A DNA stretch of 23,084 nt from Kiloniellales bacterium (GTDB lineage: Bacteria; Pseudomonadota; Alphaproteobacteria; Kiloniellales; JAKSDN01). Below the pieces are notes generated by a model that saw only the letters and a program-made list of their open reading frames with translations, was not told where the DNA came from and made no database searches. The position numbers and the translations under genes were made by a program. Positions 1 to 7,070 of the stretch are shown here, in pieces. The DNA is taken from positions 1-23,084 of the forward strand of contig JAKSDN010000518.1 in assembly GCA_022360075.1 (NCBI GenBank), read 5' to 3'. How positions within the stretch are numbered: position 1 is the first letter of the stretch; every line of letters starts with the position of its first letter.

Positions 1-6
1 ATATTC

Positions 7-468
7 ATGGATCGGATCGATAAGAAAATCCTAACCATCCTGCAATCGGACTCCACGCTCGCGGTGAGCGAGGTGGCGGAGCGGGTCGGCCTGTCGACCA
101 CGCCTTGCTGGCGGCGCATCCAGAACCTCGAGAAAGCCGGTGTGATCCGCGCGCGCGTGGCGCTTCTGGATGCCCGCAAGCTCAATGTCGGCGTCACCGT
201 CTTCGTCCGCCTGAAGACGCCGCACCACAATCACGAATGGCTGGAGAGCTTCGCCGCGGCGGTCGCCGGGATCGAGGAGGTGGTCGAGTTCTACCGCATG
301 AGCGGCGACATCGACTACCTTCTGCGCATCGTCGTGCCGGACATCGACGCTTACGACGCTGTCTACAAGCGGCTGATCAAGGCCGCCGACCTCGCCGACG
401 TCTCCTCGAGCTTCGCCATGGAGCAGATCAAGTTCACCACCGCCTTGCCGCTGACCTACGCGACCTGA
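7..468 (+). CDS. Lrp/AsnC family transcriptional regulator
   Basis: This is a 153-residue feast/famine-type regulator. Residues 1-60 form the N-terminal winged helix-turn-helix, opening with the typical MDRIDKKIL and the recognition stretch around TTPCWRRIQNLE (31-42). Residues 65-145 form the RAM ligand-binding domain, with the family motif MSGDIDYLLRI at 98-108. Family members bind DNA as octameric dimers and sense amino acids; which ligand this one senses cannot be read from the sequence. The ATG is only six bases from the window edge, so promoter and ribosome site are not visible, but the N-terminus aligns with the usual family start. The next gene (class II amidotransferase) is 68 bases downstream on the same strand, with its own possible promoter, so an operon is uncertain. 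The length is normal for the family. Confidence 0.92.
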   Translation: MDRIDKKILTILQSDSTLAVSEVAERVGLSTTPCWRRIQNLEKAGVIRARVALLDARKLNVGVTVFVRLKTPHHNHEWLESFAAAVAGIEEVVEFYRMSGDIDYLLRIVVPDIDAYDAVYKRLIKAADLADVSSSFAMEQIKFTTALPLTYAT

Positions 469-500
469 GCCCTCGGCGGCACCGGGTTGGCCCGGCAGAG

Positions 501-528
501 TTGCGCCCTTGCCGGGTGCGGCTAGACT
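501..528 (+). promoter_or_regulatory. Possible promoter of yafJ-like gene, -10 overlapping a GANTC site
   Basis: TTGCGC at 501-506 and TAGACT at 523-528 are separated by 16 bases and could be -35 and -10 elements. The -10 overlaps GACTC (525-529), a CcrM target. Only eight bases separate the -10 from the ATG at 537, so transcription would start essentially at the start codon. This would explain why no Shine-Dalgarno sequence is visible. The assignment rests on pattern only. Confidence 0.33.
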
Positions 529-536
529 CCGGCGTC

Positions 537-1310
537 ATGTGCGAGCTGCTCGGCATGAACTGCAATGTCCCGACCGACATCCGCTTCAGCTTCTCGGGGC
601 TGATCGAGCGCGGCGGGCGCACCGGGCCGCATCGCGACGGTTGGGGCATCGCTTTCTACGAGGGCCGGGGCTGCCGCACCTTCCACGACCCCCATCCGGG
701 CTGCGAGTCCGAGATCGCCGAGTTGGTGCGCGGCTACTCGCTCAAGAGCCTCAACGTGATCTGCCACATCCGCAAGGCCACTAACGGGCGGGTCTGCCTG
801 GAGAACACGCACCCCTTCACCCGTGAGCTCTGGGGCCGGAGCTGGGCCTTCGCGCACAACGGCAGACTGAAGGGGGTCAAGAGCTGGCCGCTGGGCTTCT
901 ACCGGCCCATCGGCACGACCGACAGCGAACATGCCTTCTGCTGGATGCTGGACCAGATCCGCCGACGCTTTCCACGCCCGCCCAGAAGTACCAAGACGCT
1001 GCGGAACCTGGTGCGAGCGCTGGCCGAACAGCTCAGTGACTGCGGCACGTTCAACATGATGCTCAGCGACTCGCGCTCGCTCTACTGCTACTGCAGCACG
1101 GACTTGCACTGGCTGACCCGGCGCGCGCCCTTTGGCGAGGCCAGCCTGATCGACACCGAGCTGACGGTGGATTTCGCCAAGGAGACGACGCCGCGCGACA
1201 TCGTGACGGTCATCGCCACGCGGCCCCTGACCCACCACGAGCCCTGGCAGGCCATGGCGCGGGGGGCCTTGGTGGTGTTTCACGATGGGCTGCCGATCGC
1301 CGCCGCTTAG
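537..1310 (+). CDS. yafJ: Class II glutamine amidotransferase, YafJ-like
   Basis: This 257-residue protein starts MCELLGMNCN, so removal of Met exposes Cys2 as the N-terminal nucleophile of class II (Ntn) glutaminases. That fixes the start at 537, although the frame is open well upstream. Family landmarks are GPHRDGWGIAFYEG (30-43), the ENTHPF stretch (89-94) and FAHNGRL (105-111), which line the glutamine site in this fold. The similarity to E. coli YafJ (about 255 residues) is evident along the N-terminal half. No synthase domain is attached, so the ammonia acceptor is unknown; related stand-alone members include EgtC of ergothioneine synthesis, but no egt genes are nearby. The 3' end overlaps the convergent LysR gene by four bases. 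No Shine-Dalgarno is visible before the ATG. Confidence 0.88.
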   Translation: MCELLGMNCNVPTDIRFSFSGLIERGGRTGPHRDGWGIAFYEGRGCRTFHDPHPGCESEIAELVRGYSLKSLNVICHIRKATNGRVCLENTHPFTRELWGRSWAFAHNGRLKGVKSWPLGFYRPIGTTDSEHAFCWMLDQIRRRFPRPPRSTKTLRNLVRALAEQLSDCGTFNMMLSDSRSLYCYCSTDLHWLTRRAPFGEASLIDTELTVDFAKETTPRDIVTVIATRPLTHHEPWQAMARGALVVFHDGLPIAAA

Positions 1311-2239
1311 GAGGGAGATTGGCCGTCGGGCCGGCTCGCCTCGGTCTCCCCGAGGATCCAATCGCGGAAGGCTACGATCTTGGGCACCTCTCCGGTCCCC
1401 TCCGGATAGACCAGGTAGTAGGCAAAGGCGATCGGCAGCACGATGTCGAACGGGCAGACCAGCCGCCCGGCCTTGAGGTCGTCGCTGGCCACCGAATCGC
1501 TACCCAGGGCGACGCCCTGGCCCTCCATGGCAACCTGCAGCGCGATGTTCGAGTGCGAGAAGCGCGGGCCCTGGCTGGCGTCCACCAGGTGGTCGACGCC
1601 GGCCGCGCGAAGCCAGGTCTCCCATTCCGTCGTGCTCTCGTTGTGGAGCGCCCAGGCGACGTGGATCAAGGTGTGCTGGGCGAGATCGGCCGGCGTTTCG
1701 AGCGGCGGGCCGGATTCGAGCAGCTTGGAGCTGCAGACCGGATAGACCTCCTCGTCGAACAGGCGCCGTGCCTCCAGGCCGGGATAGACGCCGGCACCGA
1801 AGCGAATTGCGACATCGACCGCATCGCGGCTGAAGTCGGCCATGGCATCGGTGGTGTCGAGGCGCACCTCGATTTCGGGATGGGCCTCCTTGAAGCGGCC
1901 GAGACGGCGCACCAGCCAGGTCGAGGCGAAGGTCGGACCGACGGAGATGGTCAGATAGCGCGCCGCGTCGTCGCGGCGCATGCGGCGTACCGCCTCGGCG
2001 ATCTGCGCGAAACCGTCCTGCAGCAGCGGCAGTCCGGACTCGGCGGAGGCGAGCAAGCGGTACTCGCCGCCGACCCGCCGGATCAGGCTGAGGCCGAGAT
2101 CGGCCTCCAGCGCCTTGACCTGATGGCTGACCGCGGCCGGCGTGACGTTCAGCTCCTCGGCTGCCCGGGTCAAGCTGCGGTGCCGGGCCAGGGCCTCGAA
2201 GGCCTTGAGCGCCTTCAGCGAGGGCAAGCGCGTCGCCAT
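1307..2239 (-). CDS. LysR family transcriptional regulator, GcvA-like
   Basis: This 310-residue LysR-type regulator has an N-terminal winged helix-turn-helix at about 6-63. Its recognition helices are in LTRAAEELNVTPAAVSHQVK (23-42), followed by the linker helix and a periplasmic-binding-protein-like effector domain from about 90 to 300. The opening LPSLKALKAFEALARH and the sequence TPAAVSHQVK are typical of the GcvA subgroup. It is divergent from the DUF1127 gene at 2411, with 171 bases between them, an arrangement often seen for this subgroup. An inverted repeat TTTAG-N5-CTAAA begins seven bases upstream of its ATG and is a likely autoregulatory operator. No Shine-Dalgarno is visible, because the operator occupies that position. 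The C-terminal codons overlap the end of the amidotransferase gene. The regulated target and the effector are not known. Confidence 0.92.
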   Translation of the reverse strand: MATRLPSLKALKAFEALARHRSLTRAAEELNVTPAAVSHQVKALEADLGLSLIRRVGGEYRLLASAESGLPLLQDGFAQIAEAVRRMRRDDAARYLTISVGPTFASTWLVRRLGRFKEAHPEIEVRLDTTDAMADFSRDAVDVAIRFGAGVYPGLEARRLFDEEVYPVCSSKLLESGPPLETPADLAQHTLIHVAWALHNESTTEWETWLRAAGVDHLVDASQGPRFSHSNIALQVAMEGQGVALGSDSVASDDLKAGRLVCPFDIVLPIAFAYYLVYPEGTGEVPKIVAFRDWILGETEASRPDGQSPS

Positions 2240-2245
2240 GGCTTG

Positions 2246-2260
2246 TTTAGTTTTTCTAAA
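2246..2260. promoter_or_regulatory. LysR-type operator, TTTAG-N5-CTAAA
   Basis: This perfect inverted repeat, TTTAG (2246-2250) and CTAAA (2256-2260) around five T residues, fits the T-N11-A form of LysR boxes and CTAA-type GcvA half-sites. It lies immediately upstream of the LysR start codon, where binding would block expression of lysR itself. Confidence 0.5.
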
Positions 2261-2364
2261 TCCGGTCGCTAGGAAATCTCATTAGGGGGGCGTCGCAATC
2301 GCCTCCATATTATCGGTAACAGAATGTCCACAGAGGACGACAGACGTCAAACGGATTCTCGCCG

Positions 2365-2381
2365 CTTTACATTAGCTAAAG
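2365..2381. promoter_or_regulatory. Second LysR-like palindrome upstream of DUF1127 gene
   Basis: CTTTA (2365-2369) and TAAAG (2377-2381) form an inverted repeat, with the nested 8-base palindrome TTAGCTAA at 2372-2379. It carries the same CTAAA half-site as the operator at 2246-2260 and sits 29 bases before the DUF1127 ATG. The adjacent regulator could therefore act on both genes. This is inferred from the shared half-site only. Confidence 0.35.
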
Positions 2382-2410
2382 ATGGGCGACGTTTTTGAAA
2401 GGGCCTAACC

Positions 2411-2626
2411 ATGACCAACCTCGCTATCCATTTCGTCGATCCGACGATTCCCGGCTTGAGCGGTCGGGACCTCGTGGCCGGCGCCATCGACGTGCTGCAC
2501 AGCGTTCGAATCGGTTTCAATGACCGCCGGGCGCGGGAGCGGCGCGACCGCCTGATCCGCCGCGACCTGGCCGGGCTCGACCGGCGCCTGCTGCGCGATG
2601 TCGGACTGGATCAGAACGCTGCGTGA
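2411..2626 (+). CDS. Small DUF1127 (YjiS-like) protein
   Basis: This 71-residue protein has a basic C-terminal DUF1127 module at about 35-66, recognisable by RRDLAGLDRRLLRDVGL (50-66). The N-terminal 30 residues are not conserved in the family as far as can be judged. Proteins with this arginine-rich module have been linked in other alphaproteobacteria to RNA binding and to phosphate, carbon or stress adaptation; the role here is unknown. The ATG is preceded by GAAAGGG at a suitable distance (2394-2400). The gene is divergent from a GcvA-like LysR gene and is probably controlled by it. It ends about 90 bases before the convergent pot operon, with two hairpins between. Confidence 0.85.
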   Translation: MTNLAIHFVDPTIPGLSGRDLVAGAIDVLHSVRIGFNDRRARERRDRLIRRDLAGLDRRLLRDVGLDQNAA

Positions 2627-2635
2627 CCATCAACC

Positions 2636-2651
2636 GCCCGGATGGCCGGGC
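2636..2651 (+). terminator. GC hairpin after the DUF1127 gene
   Basis: GCCCGG (2636-2641) and CCGGGC (2646-2651) form a 6-bp stem with an ATGG loop, starting ten bases after the stop codon. There is no T-run, so it is at best a weak or factor-assisted terminator or an mRNA 3' stabiliser. Confidence 0.35.
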
Positions 2652-2678
2652 CGAGGCGCTGAGTGACGTTCCGGATGG

Positions 2679-2705
2679 CGATGATGGAGGCGTTCTCCGT
2701 CATCG
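2679..2705. terminator. Hairpin between convergent DUF1127 and potI ends
   Basis: CGATGATGGAG (2679-2689) and CTCCGTCATCG (2695-2705) pair through eleven positions, one of them a G-T wobble, around a 5-base loop. The stem lies ten bases beyond the potI stop and about 50 bases after the DUF1127 stop, so it could end transcription from both sides. No U-tract follows on either strand. Confidence 0.45.
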
Positions 2706-2714
2706 TCCCGCGCG

Positions 2715-3557
2715 TCAGAGATTGCCGCTGAGCGCCTGCTGGACGTCACGTTCCCTGGCCTTTTCCTGGCGACTGGTGACCCAGCCGGCGGCGACGATGC
2801 CGATGGTCACCAGGACCACGATGATCGTCGCTAGGGCGTTGACCTCGGGGCTCACGCCCAGGCGGACCTTGGAGAAGATCACCATCGGCAGGGTGCTGGA
2901 GCCGGGGCCCGAGACGAAGCTCGCGATCACCAGGTCGTCGAGCGACATGGTGAAGGCGAGCAGCCAGCCCGAGACCAGGGCAGGCGAGATGATGGGCAGG
3001 GTGATGAAGAAGAAGACCTTCGCGGGCCGGGCGCCCAGGTCGAGCGCCGCCTCCTCGATCGACTCGTCGAGGCCCGAGAGCCGCGACTGCACGATGATCG
3101 CCACATAGGCCATCGAGAAGGTGATATGGGCGATCGTGATCGTCGTGATGCCGCGCCCGGAAGGCCAGCCGATCATCTGCTCCAGCGAGACGAAGAGCAG
3201 CAACAGCGAAAGCCCGGTGATGACCTCGGGCATGACGAGCGGCGCCGTCACCATGCCGGAGAAGAGGGTGCGGCCGCGAAAGCGCCCGAAGCGGGCGAGC
3301 GCCATGCCCGCGAGCGTGCCCAGCGCGACCGCGAAGGTGGCGTTGACGATGGCGATCCTGAGGCTGATCAGGGCCGCCTCGATGATCTGGTCGTCGCGCA
3401 GCAGCTCGCCGTACCACTTCGTCGAGAAGCCACCCCAGACCGTGACCAGCTTCGACTTGTTGAAGGAGAAGATGATCAGCGAGAGGATCGGCCCGTAGAG
3501 GAAGGCGAAGCCAAAGGCCAGCATGGTCACCAGGAAAAAGGAGCGGTTGTTCCTCAT
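2715..3557 (-). CDS. potI: Putrescine ABC transporter permease PotI
   Basis: This 280-residue inner-membrane permease is one of the two membrane subunits of a polyamine importer. About six hydrophobic segments are visible (roughly 8-31, 66-88, 101-125, 139-160, 192-212, 240-260). The cytoplasmic EAA loop at 169-188 (EEAALDLGARPAKVFFFITL) docks on the ATPase. The frame is open far upstream inside potH, but ATG 3557 overlaps the potH stop as ATGA and gives the normal N-terminus of this family, so it was chosen. The overlap implies translational coupling, and this is the last gene of potFGHI. A hairpin at 2679-2705 follows the stop. The substrate is inferred from PotF, not from this subunit. Confidence 0.93.
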   Translation of the reverse strand: MRNNRSFFLVTMLAFGFAFLYGPILSLIIFSFNKSKLVTVWGGFSTKWYGELLRDDQIIEAALISLRIAIVNATFAVALGTLAGMALARFGRFRGRTLFSGMVTAPLVMPEVITGLSLLLLFVSLEQMIGWPSGRGITTITIAHITFSMAYVAIIVQSRLSGLDESIEEAALDLGARPAKVFFFITLPIISPALVSGWLLAFTMSLDDLVIASFVSGPGSSTLPMVIFSKVRLGVSPEVNALATIIVVLVTIGIVAAGWVTSRQEKARERDVQQALSGNL

Positions 3558-4558
3558 TTGCCCGCCTCCGCTTCCTTCATCTGCACGAACTGGTAGATCA
3601 TCATCGGGACCACCAGGAGCAGCAGGATCGCGATCGCCACGGCCGAGGCGACCGGCCAGTCGCGGTTCGAGAAGAACTCGTCCCAGAGCACGCGACCGAT
3701 CATCAGGGTGTCCGCCCCGCCGAGCAGCGCGGGGATGACGAACTCGCCGACCGCCGGGATGAAAACCAGCAGCGAGCCCGCGATGATGCCGGGTATCGAC
3801 AGCGGCAGCGTCACGGAGAAGAAGGCCTTGACCGGCCGGCAACCCAGATCCGCGGCCGCCTCGAGCAGCGTGCCGTCCAGCTTCTCCAGATTGGCGTAGA
3901 GCGGCAGGATCATGAAGGGCAGGTAGGAATAGACGATGCCGACGTAGACCGAGAAGTCGTTGTGCAGCAGCGGCAACGGCTGATCGATGATGCCGAGGCC
4001 GATCAGGAAGTTATTGATGATGCCGTTGTTCTTGAGGATGCCGACCCAGGCGTAGACGCGAAGCAGGAACGAGGTCCAGAACGGCAGGATCACCAGCAGC
4101 AGGAGCACGCCGCGCCAGGCGCGCGAGGCCCGCGCGATGCCGTAGGCCATCGGATAGCCGATCAGCAGGCAAAACAGCGTCGAGACGAGGGCGATCTTGA
4201 CCGAGTTGAGATAGGCGATCCAGTAGAGGTCGTCCTCGAACAGGAACAGGAAGTTTCCGAAGTTGACGTTCAGCGCGATGCTGCTGTCTTCCACCCACTC
4301 GATAAGCGGGGTGAAGGGCGGCTTGGCGATGACCACCTCGGCCAGGCTGATCTTGAGGACGATGATGAAGGGCACGAGGAAGAAGAGCAGCAGCCAGACG
4401 TAGGGCACCGCGATAACGGCGCCGCGCCCGCCAAGCCCCAGACGTTGCAGCGCCTTCAGAGACCAGCGCACGAAGGGGAGATCGTAGAGCCGCCGGTGCA
4501 GCGGCTCGGCCAGCCGCTCGAGCTGCTCGCCCGCGTGCAGATAGGCCTTGCGGGTCAT
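3554..4558 (-). CDS. potH: Putrescine ABC transporter permease PotH
   Basis: This 334-residue membrane permease is the partner of PotI. It has a long cytoplasmic N-terminus (1-45), a first membrane helix at 48-70, a large periplasmic segment at about 75-115, and further helices at roughly 118-142, 150-175, 204-222, 255-280 and 304-326. The EAA loop is at 233-252 (EAAADLGCRPVKAFFSVTLP). The start at 4558 overlaps the potG stop by four bases (ATGA), and its own stop overlaps the potI start the same way. The three genes are therefore tightly coupled, consistent with a fixed PotG2-PotH-PotI stoichiometry. Nothing is missing or unusual compared with E. coli PotH. Confidence 0.93.
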   Translation of the reverse strand: MTRKAYLHAGEQLERLAEPLHRRLYDLPFVRWSLKALQRLGLGGRGAVIAVPYVWLLLFFLVPFIIVLKISLAEVVIAKPPFTPLIEWVEDSSIALNVNFGNFLFLFEDDLYWIAYLNSVKIALVSTLFCLLIGYPMAYGIARASRAWRGVLLLLVILPFWTSFLLRVYAWVGILKNNGIINNFLIGLGIIDQPLPLLHNDFSVYVGIVYSYLPFMILPLYANLEKLDGTLLEAAADLGCRPVKAFFSVTLPLSIPGIIAGSLLVFIPAVGEFVIPALLGGADTLMIGRVLWDEFFSNRDWPVASAVAIAILLLLVVPMMIYQFVQMKEAEAGK

Positions 4559-5697
4559 GACATGAGCACCACGCCGCTCGAGGGACGCCAGGAGAGATAG
4601 ACCTCGTCCTCCCAGGTGAGCTGCTGCTCGGCCGAGCGCACGAGGTTCGGGCGCATGACCTTCACGGTCACGCCACTCGGCAGGCGCACGTGATAGATCG
4701 ACTGATTGCCGAAGTAGGCGATCTCGTCGACCGTGCCCCGGGTGACATTGGCATCGCCGTTGGGCTGTTGCCTGCCGATCTCGATCTTCTCGGGCCGCAC
4801 CGCGACGCAGACCTGGGCGCCGAGGGTCCCGGCGATGCCGTGATCGATATAGAGCTTGCAGCCCGCCTCCTCGGACTCGATCAGCACGTGGTCGGCCTCG
4901 TCCTCGACGATGCGGCCCTCGAAGAGGTTCACGGTGCCGACGAAGTCGGCGACGAAGCGGGTCTGGGGATACTCGTAGATCTCGGCCGGCGGGCCTGTCT
5001 GGATGATCCGGCCCTGGTTCATCACGCCGATGCGCGAGGAGAGCGTCATCGCCTCCTCCTGGTCGTGCGTGACGACGACGAAGGTGATGCCGACCGACTC
5101 CTGGATGTTGACCAGCTCGAACTGGGTCTGCTCGCGCAGCTTCTTGTCGAGCGCGCCCAGCGGCTCGTCGAGCAGCAGCAGCTTGGGATGCTTGACCAGG
5201 CTGCGCGCCAGGGCGACGCGCTGGCGCTGGCCGCCGGAGAGCTGGTGCGGCTTGCGCCGGGCGAAGGGGCCGAGCTGCACGAGCTCGAGCATGTCGGCGA
5301 CCCGCCGGTCGATCTCAGGGCGCGGCAGACGGTCCTGCTTCAGCCCGAAGGCGACGTTCTGCTCCACCGTCATGTGCGGGAAGAGCGCGTAGGACTGGAA
5401 CATCATGTTGACCGGCCGCTCGTAGGGCGGAATGCCGGCCACGTCGACGCCGTCGATGAAGAGGCTGCCGGAGGTCGGCTCCTCGAAGCCGGCGAGCATG
5501 CGCAGCAGCGTGGACTTGCCGCAGCCCGAGCCGCCCAGCAGGCAGAAGAGCTCGCCCTCGTAGATGTCCAGGCTGACGTTGTCGACGGCGGTGAACTCGC
5601 CGAACTTCTTGGTGACGTTCTGGATCCGGACGTAAGGCCGCGCTTGCGGATCGTTCCAGGGCTCCGGGGCCGGCTGCGCCGGCTTGGTCTCGTTCAC
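4555..5697 (-). CDS. potG: Putrescine ABC transporter ATP-binding protein PotG
   Basis: This 380-residue cytoplasmic ATPase powers polyamine uptake. Visible motifs are Walker A GGSGCGKST (55-63), the Q-loop glutamine (101), the ABC signature LSGGQ (153-157), Walker B LLLLDEP with catalytic Glu178, the D-loop, and the switch His211. A C-terminal TOBE-type regulatory region covers about 290-378. The start codon is GTG at 5697, supported by AAGGAGG six bases upstream. An unconserved proline-rich leader occupies residues 1-20. The gene follows potF after 103 bases that contain a hairpin (5742-5776), and its end overlaps potH. Assignment to PotG rather than PotA rests mainly on the adjacent PotF-type binding protein. 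Confidence 0.95.
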   Translation of the reverse strand: MNETKPAQPAPEPWNDPQARPYVRIQNVTKKFGEFTAVDNVSLDIYEGELFCLLGGSGCGKSTLLRMLAGFEEPTSGSLFIDGVDVAGIPPYERPVNMMFQSYALFPHMTVEQNVAFGLKQDRLPRPEIDRRVADMLELVQLGPFARRKPHQLSGGQRQRVALARSLVKHPKLLLLDEPLGALDKKLREQTQFELVNIQESVGITFVVVTHDQEEAMTLSSRIGVMNQGRIIQTGPPAEIYEYPQTRFVADFVGTVNLFEGRIVEDEADHVLIESEEAGCKLYIDHGIAGTLGAQVCVAVRPEKIEIGRQQPNGDANVTRGTVDEIAYFGNQSIYHVRLPSGVTVKVMRPNLVRSAEQQLTWEDEVYLSWRPSSGVVLMS

Positions 5698-5741
5698 CGG
5701 TCACCTCCTTTTCGAAGGCCAGACTTCTCGAACAACAAACA

Positions 5742-5776
5742 GAGCGCGCCCCGGCCGCTGTGGACGAGGCGCGCTC
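5742..5776 (-). terminator. Hairpin between potF and potG (likely attenuator)
   Basis: GAGCGCGCC (5742-5750) and GGCGCGCTC (5768-5776) are perfect 9-bp arms with a 17-base loop. In the transcribed direction the stem is followed by TGTTTGTTGTT, a loose T-rich tract. It starts 24 bases beyond the potF stop, where partial termination or 3'-end protection would give more binding protein than transporter, a common arrangement in ABC operons. Confidence 0.5.
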
Positions 5777-5800
5777 CAGGCTTCCGATTCTATCTGGCCG

Positions 5801-6901
5801 CTACTTGCCCGTCTTGATCCGGGTCCAGGCGCGGGTCAGCAGGCGGTCGAACTTCGGCGAATTGACCTTGTCCGGGAACAGCTTCGCCTTGACCTCGTCC
5901 GAGGGATAGATCCCTGGATCGCCCTTGACCTCGGGGTCGACGAACTCGATCGAGGCGCTGTTTCCGTTGGCATAGAAGACATAGTCGGAGACCGCCGCGA
6001 TCACCTCCGGCTCCATGATGTAGTCGAGAAAGAGATGCGCGTTCTGCGGATGCGGCGCATCCGAGGGAATGGCCATCAGGTCGAACCAGATGAGCGCGCC
6101 CTCCTTGGGAATCGTGTAGGCGACCTCGACTCCCTGGGCGGCCTCGGCGGCGCGGTCGCGCGCGATCAGCATGTCGCCGTTCCAGCCCATGGCGACGCAG
6201 ATATCGCCGTTGGCCAGATCGTTGATGTTCTGCGAGGAGTGGAAGTACTTGATGTGCGGCCGTATCGACATCAGCAAGGCCTCCGCCTCCTTGAGGTCGC
6301 CCTTGTCCTCGCTGTTCGGGTCGAGCCCGAGGTAGTTCAGGGCCGCGGAGATCACCTCCGTCGGGGCGTCGAGCAGCGTCACGCCGCAGTCCGCGAATTT
6401 GGAGACGACCTCGGGGTCGAAGATCATGTCCCAGGAGTCGACCGGCGCATCCGGCATGCGCTCCTCGACCATCTTCACGTTGTAGCCGATACCCGTGGTG
6501 CCCCACATGTAGGGAACGGAGTGCTCGTTGCCGGAATCGTGGACGTCGACGCGGCCGAGGATGTCCGGGTCAAGATTGCCGTAGTTCTGAAGCCTCGTCC
6601 GGTCGATCTTGCCGAACACGCCGGCCATGATCTGGCGCTCCAGGAACGAGCCCGACGGTACGACGATGTCATAGCCGGTGTTGCCGGCCAGGAGCTTGGC
6701 CTCGAGCACCTCGTTCGAATCGAAAACGTCGTAGTTGACTTTGATCCCCGTCCGCTTTTCGAAGTTCTCGATCGTGTCCTCGGCGATATAATCCGACCAG
6801 TTGTAGATATTGAGGACCTTGTCTTCCTCGGCACTTGCGGCCGATACCGCCATCAGCAGCGAGGCCGCAGCCGACAACATGAATTGCATCCCGGGTTTCA
6901 T
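5801..6901 (-). CDS. potF: Putrescine-binding periplasmic protein PotF
   Basis: This 366-residue extracytoplasmic solute-binding protein has a signal peptide at residues 1-24 (cleavage expected after AASA) and a mature chain typical of the PotD/PotF family. The N-terminal motif NIYNWSDYI (31-39) is of PotF type rather than PotD. Residues at ligand positions known from E. coli PotF have counterparts: Trp35, Tyr38, Ser83 or Ser85, Glu182, Trp240, Asp243 and Asp274. The frame is open further upstream, but ATG 6901 gives the signal peptide and has a strong AAGGAGG seven bases away. The gene heads potFGHI and has its own structured leader (6931-6970) and candidate promoter. Putrescine is the likely substrate, though related diamines or other polyamines cannot be excluded. 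Confidence 0.94.
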   Translation of the reverse strand: MKPGMQFMLSAAASLLMAVSAASAEEDKVLNIYNWSDYIAEDTIENFEKRTGIKVNYDVFDSNEVLEAKLLAGNTGYDIVVPSGSFLERQIMAGVFGKIDRTRLQNYGNLDPDILGRVDVHDSGNEHSVPYMWGTTGIGYNVKMVEERMPDAPVDSWDMIFDPEVVSKFADCGVTLLDAPTEVISAALNYLGLDPNSEDKGDLKEAEALLMSIRPHIKYFHSSQNINDLANGDICVAMGWNGDMLIARDRAAEAAQGVEVAYTIPKEGALIWFDLMAIPSDAPHPQNAHLFLDYIMEPEVIAAVSDYVFYANGNSASIEFVDPEVKGDPGIYPSDEVKAKLFPDKVNSPKFDRLLTRAWTRIKTGK

Positions 6902-6930
6902 AACGCCTCCTTGTCGCTTACCTGACTTAT

Positions 6931-6970
6931 TGGGCCGGTCTACGCCTCCGAAGGCGATGACACCGGCCCA
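6931..6970 (-). promoter_or_regulatory. Structured 5' leader of potF
   Basis: TGGGCCGGT (6931-6939) and ACCGGCCCA (6962-6970) form a perfect 9-bp outer stem. Inside it CGCCT (6943-6947) and AGGCG (6952-6956) form a 5-bp inner stem with a CCGA loop. The structure lies between the proposed transcription start and the ribosome site of potF. No U-run follows, so it is more likely a regulatory or stabilising leader than a terminator. Confidence 0.5.
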
Positions 6971-6987
6971 CAGCCTTGCTTTCCCGT

Positions 6988-7017
6988 ATTGAGCCCCTGT
7001 CGAGTCAGGCTTGTCAA
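6988..7017 (-). promoter_or_regulatory. Candidate potF promoter with a GANTC site in the spacer
   Basis: A perfect -35 TTGACA (7012-7017, minus strand) is followed after 18 bases by CTCAAT (6988-6993), a weak -10. GAGTC at 7002-7006 lies in the spacer. The predicted transcript start is about 80 bases before the potF ATG. The -10 matches poorly, so the exact position is uncertain. Confidence 0.38.
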
Positions 7018-7070
7018 TCTCGACCGTCGGGCCTCGCCCATGGCGTTCGCCGCGGCGATGCCGAGGGGTC

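Noticed and set aside
105..536. N-terminal extension of the amidotransferase frame over the Lrp gene
   Set aside because: The enzyme needs its cysteine at position 2 after Met, which only the ATG at 537 provides. The extension is out of frame with the Lrp regulator.
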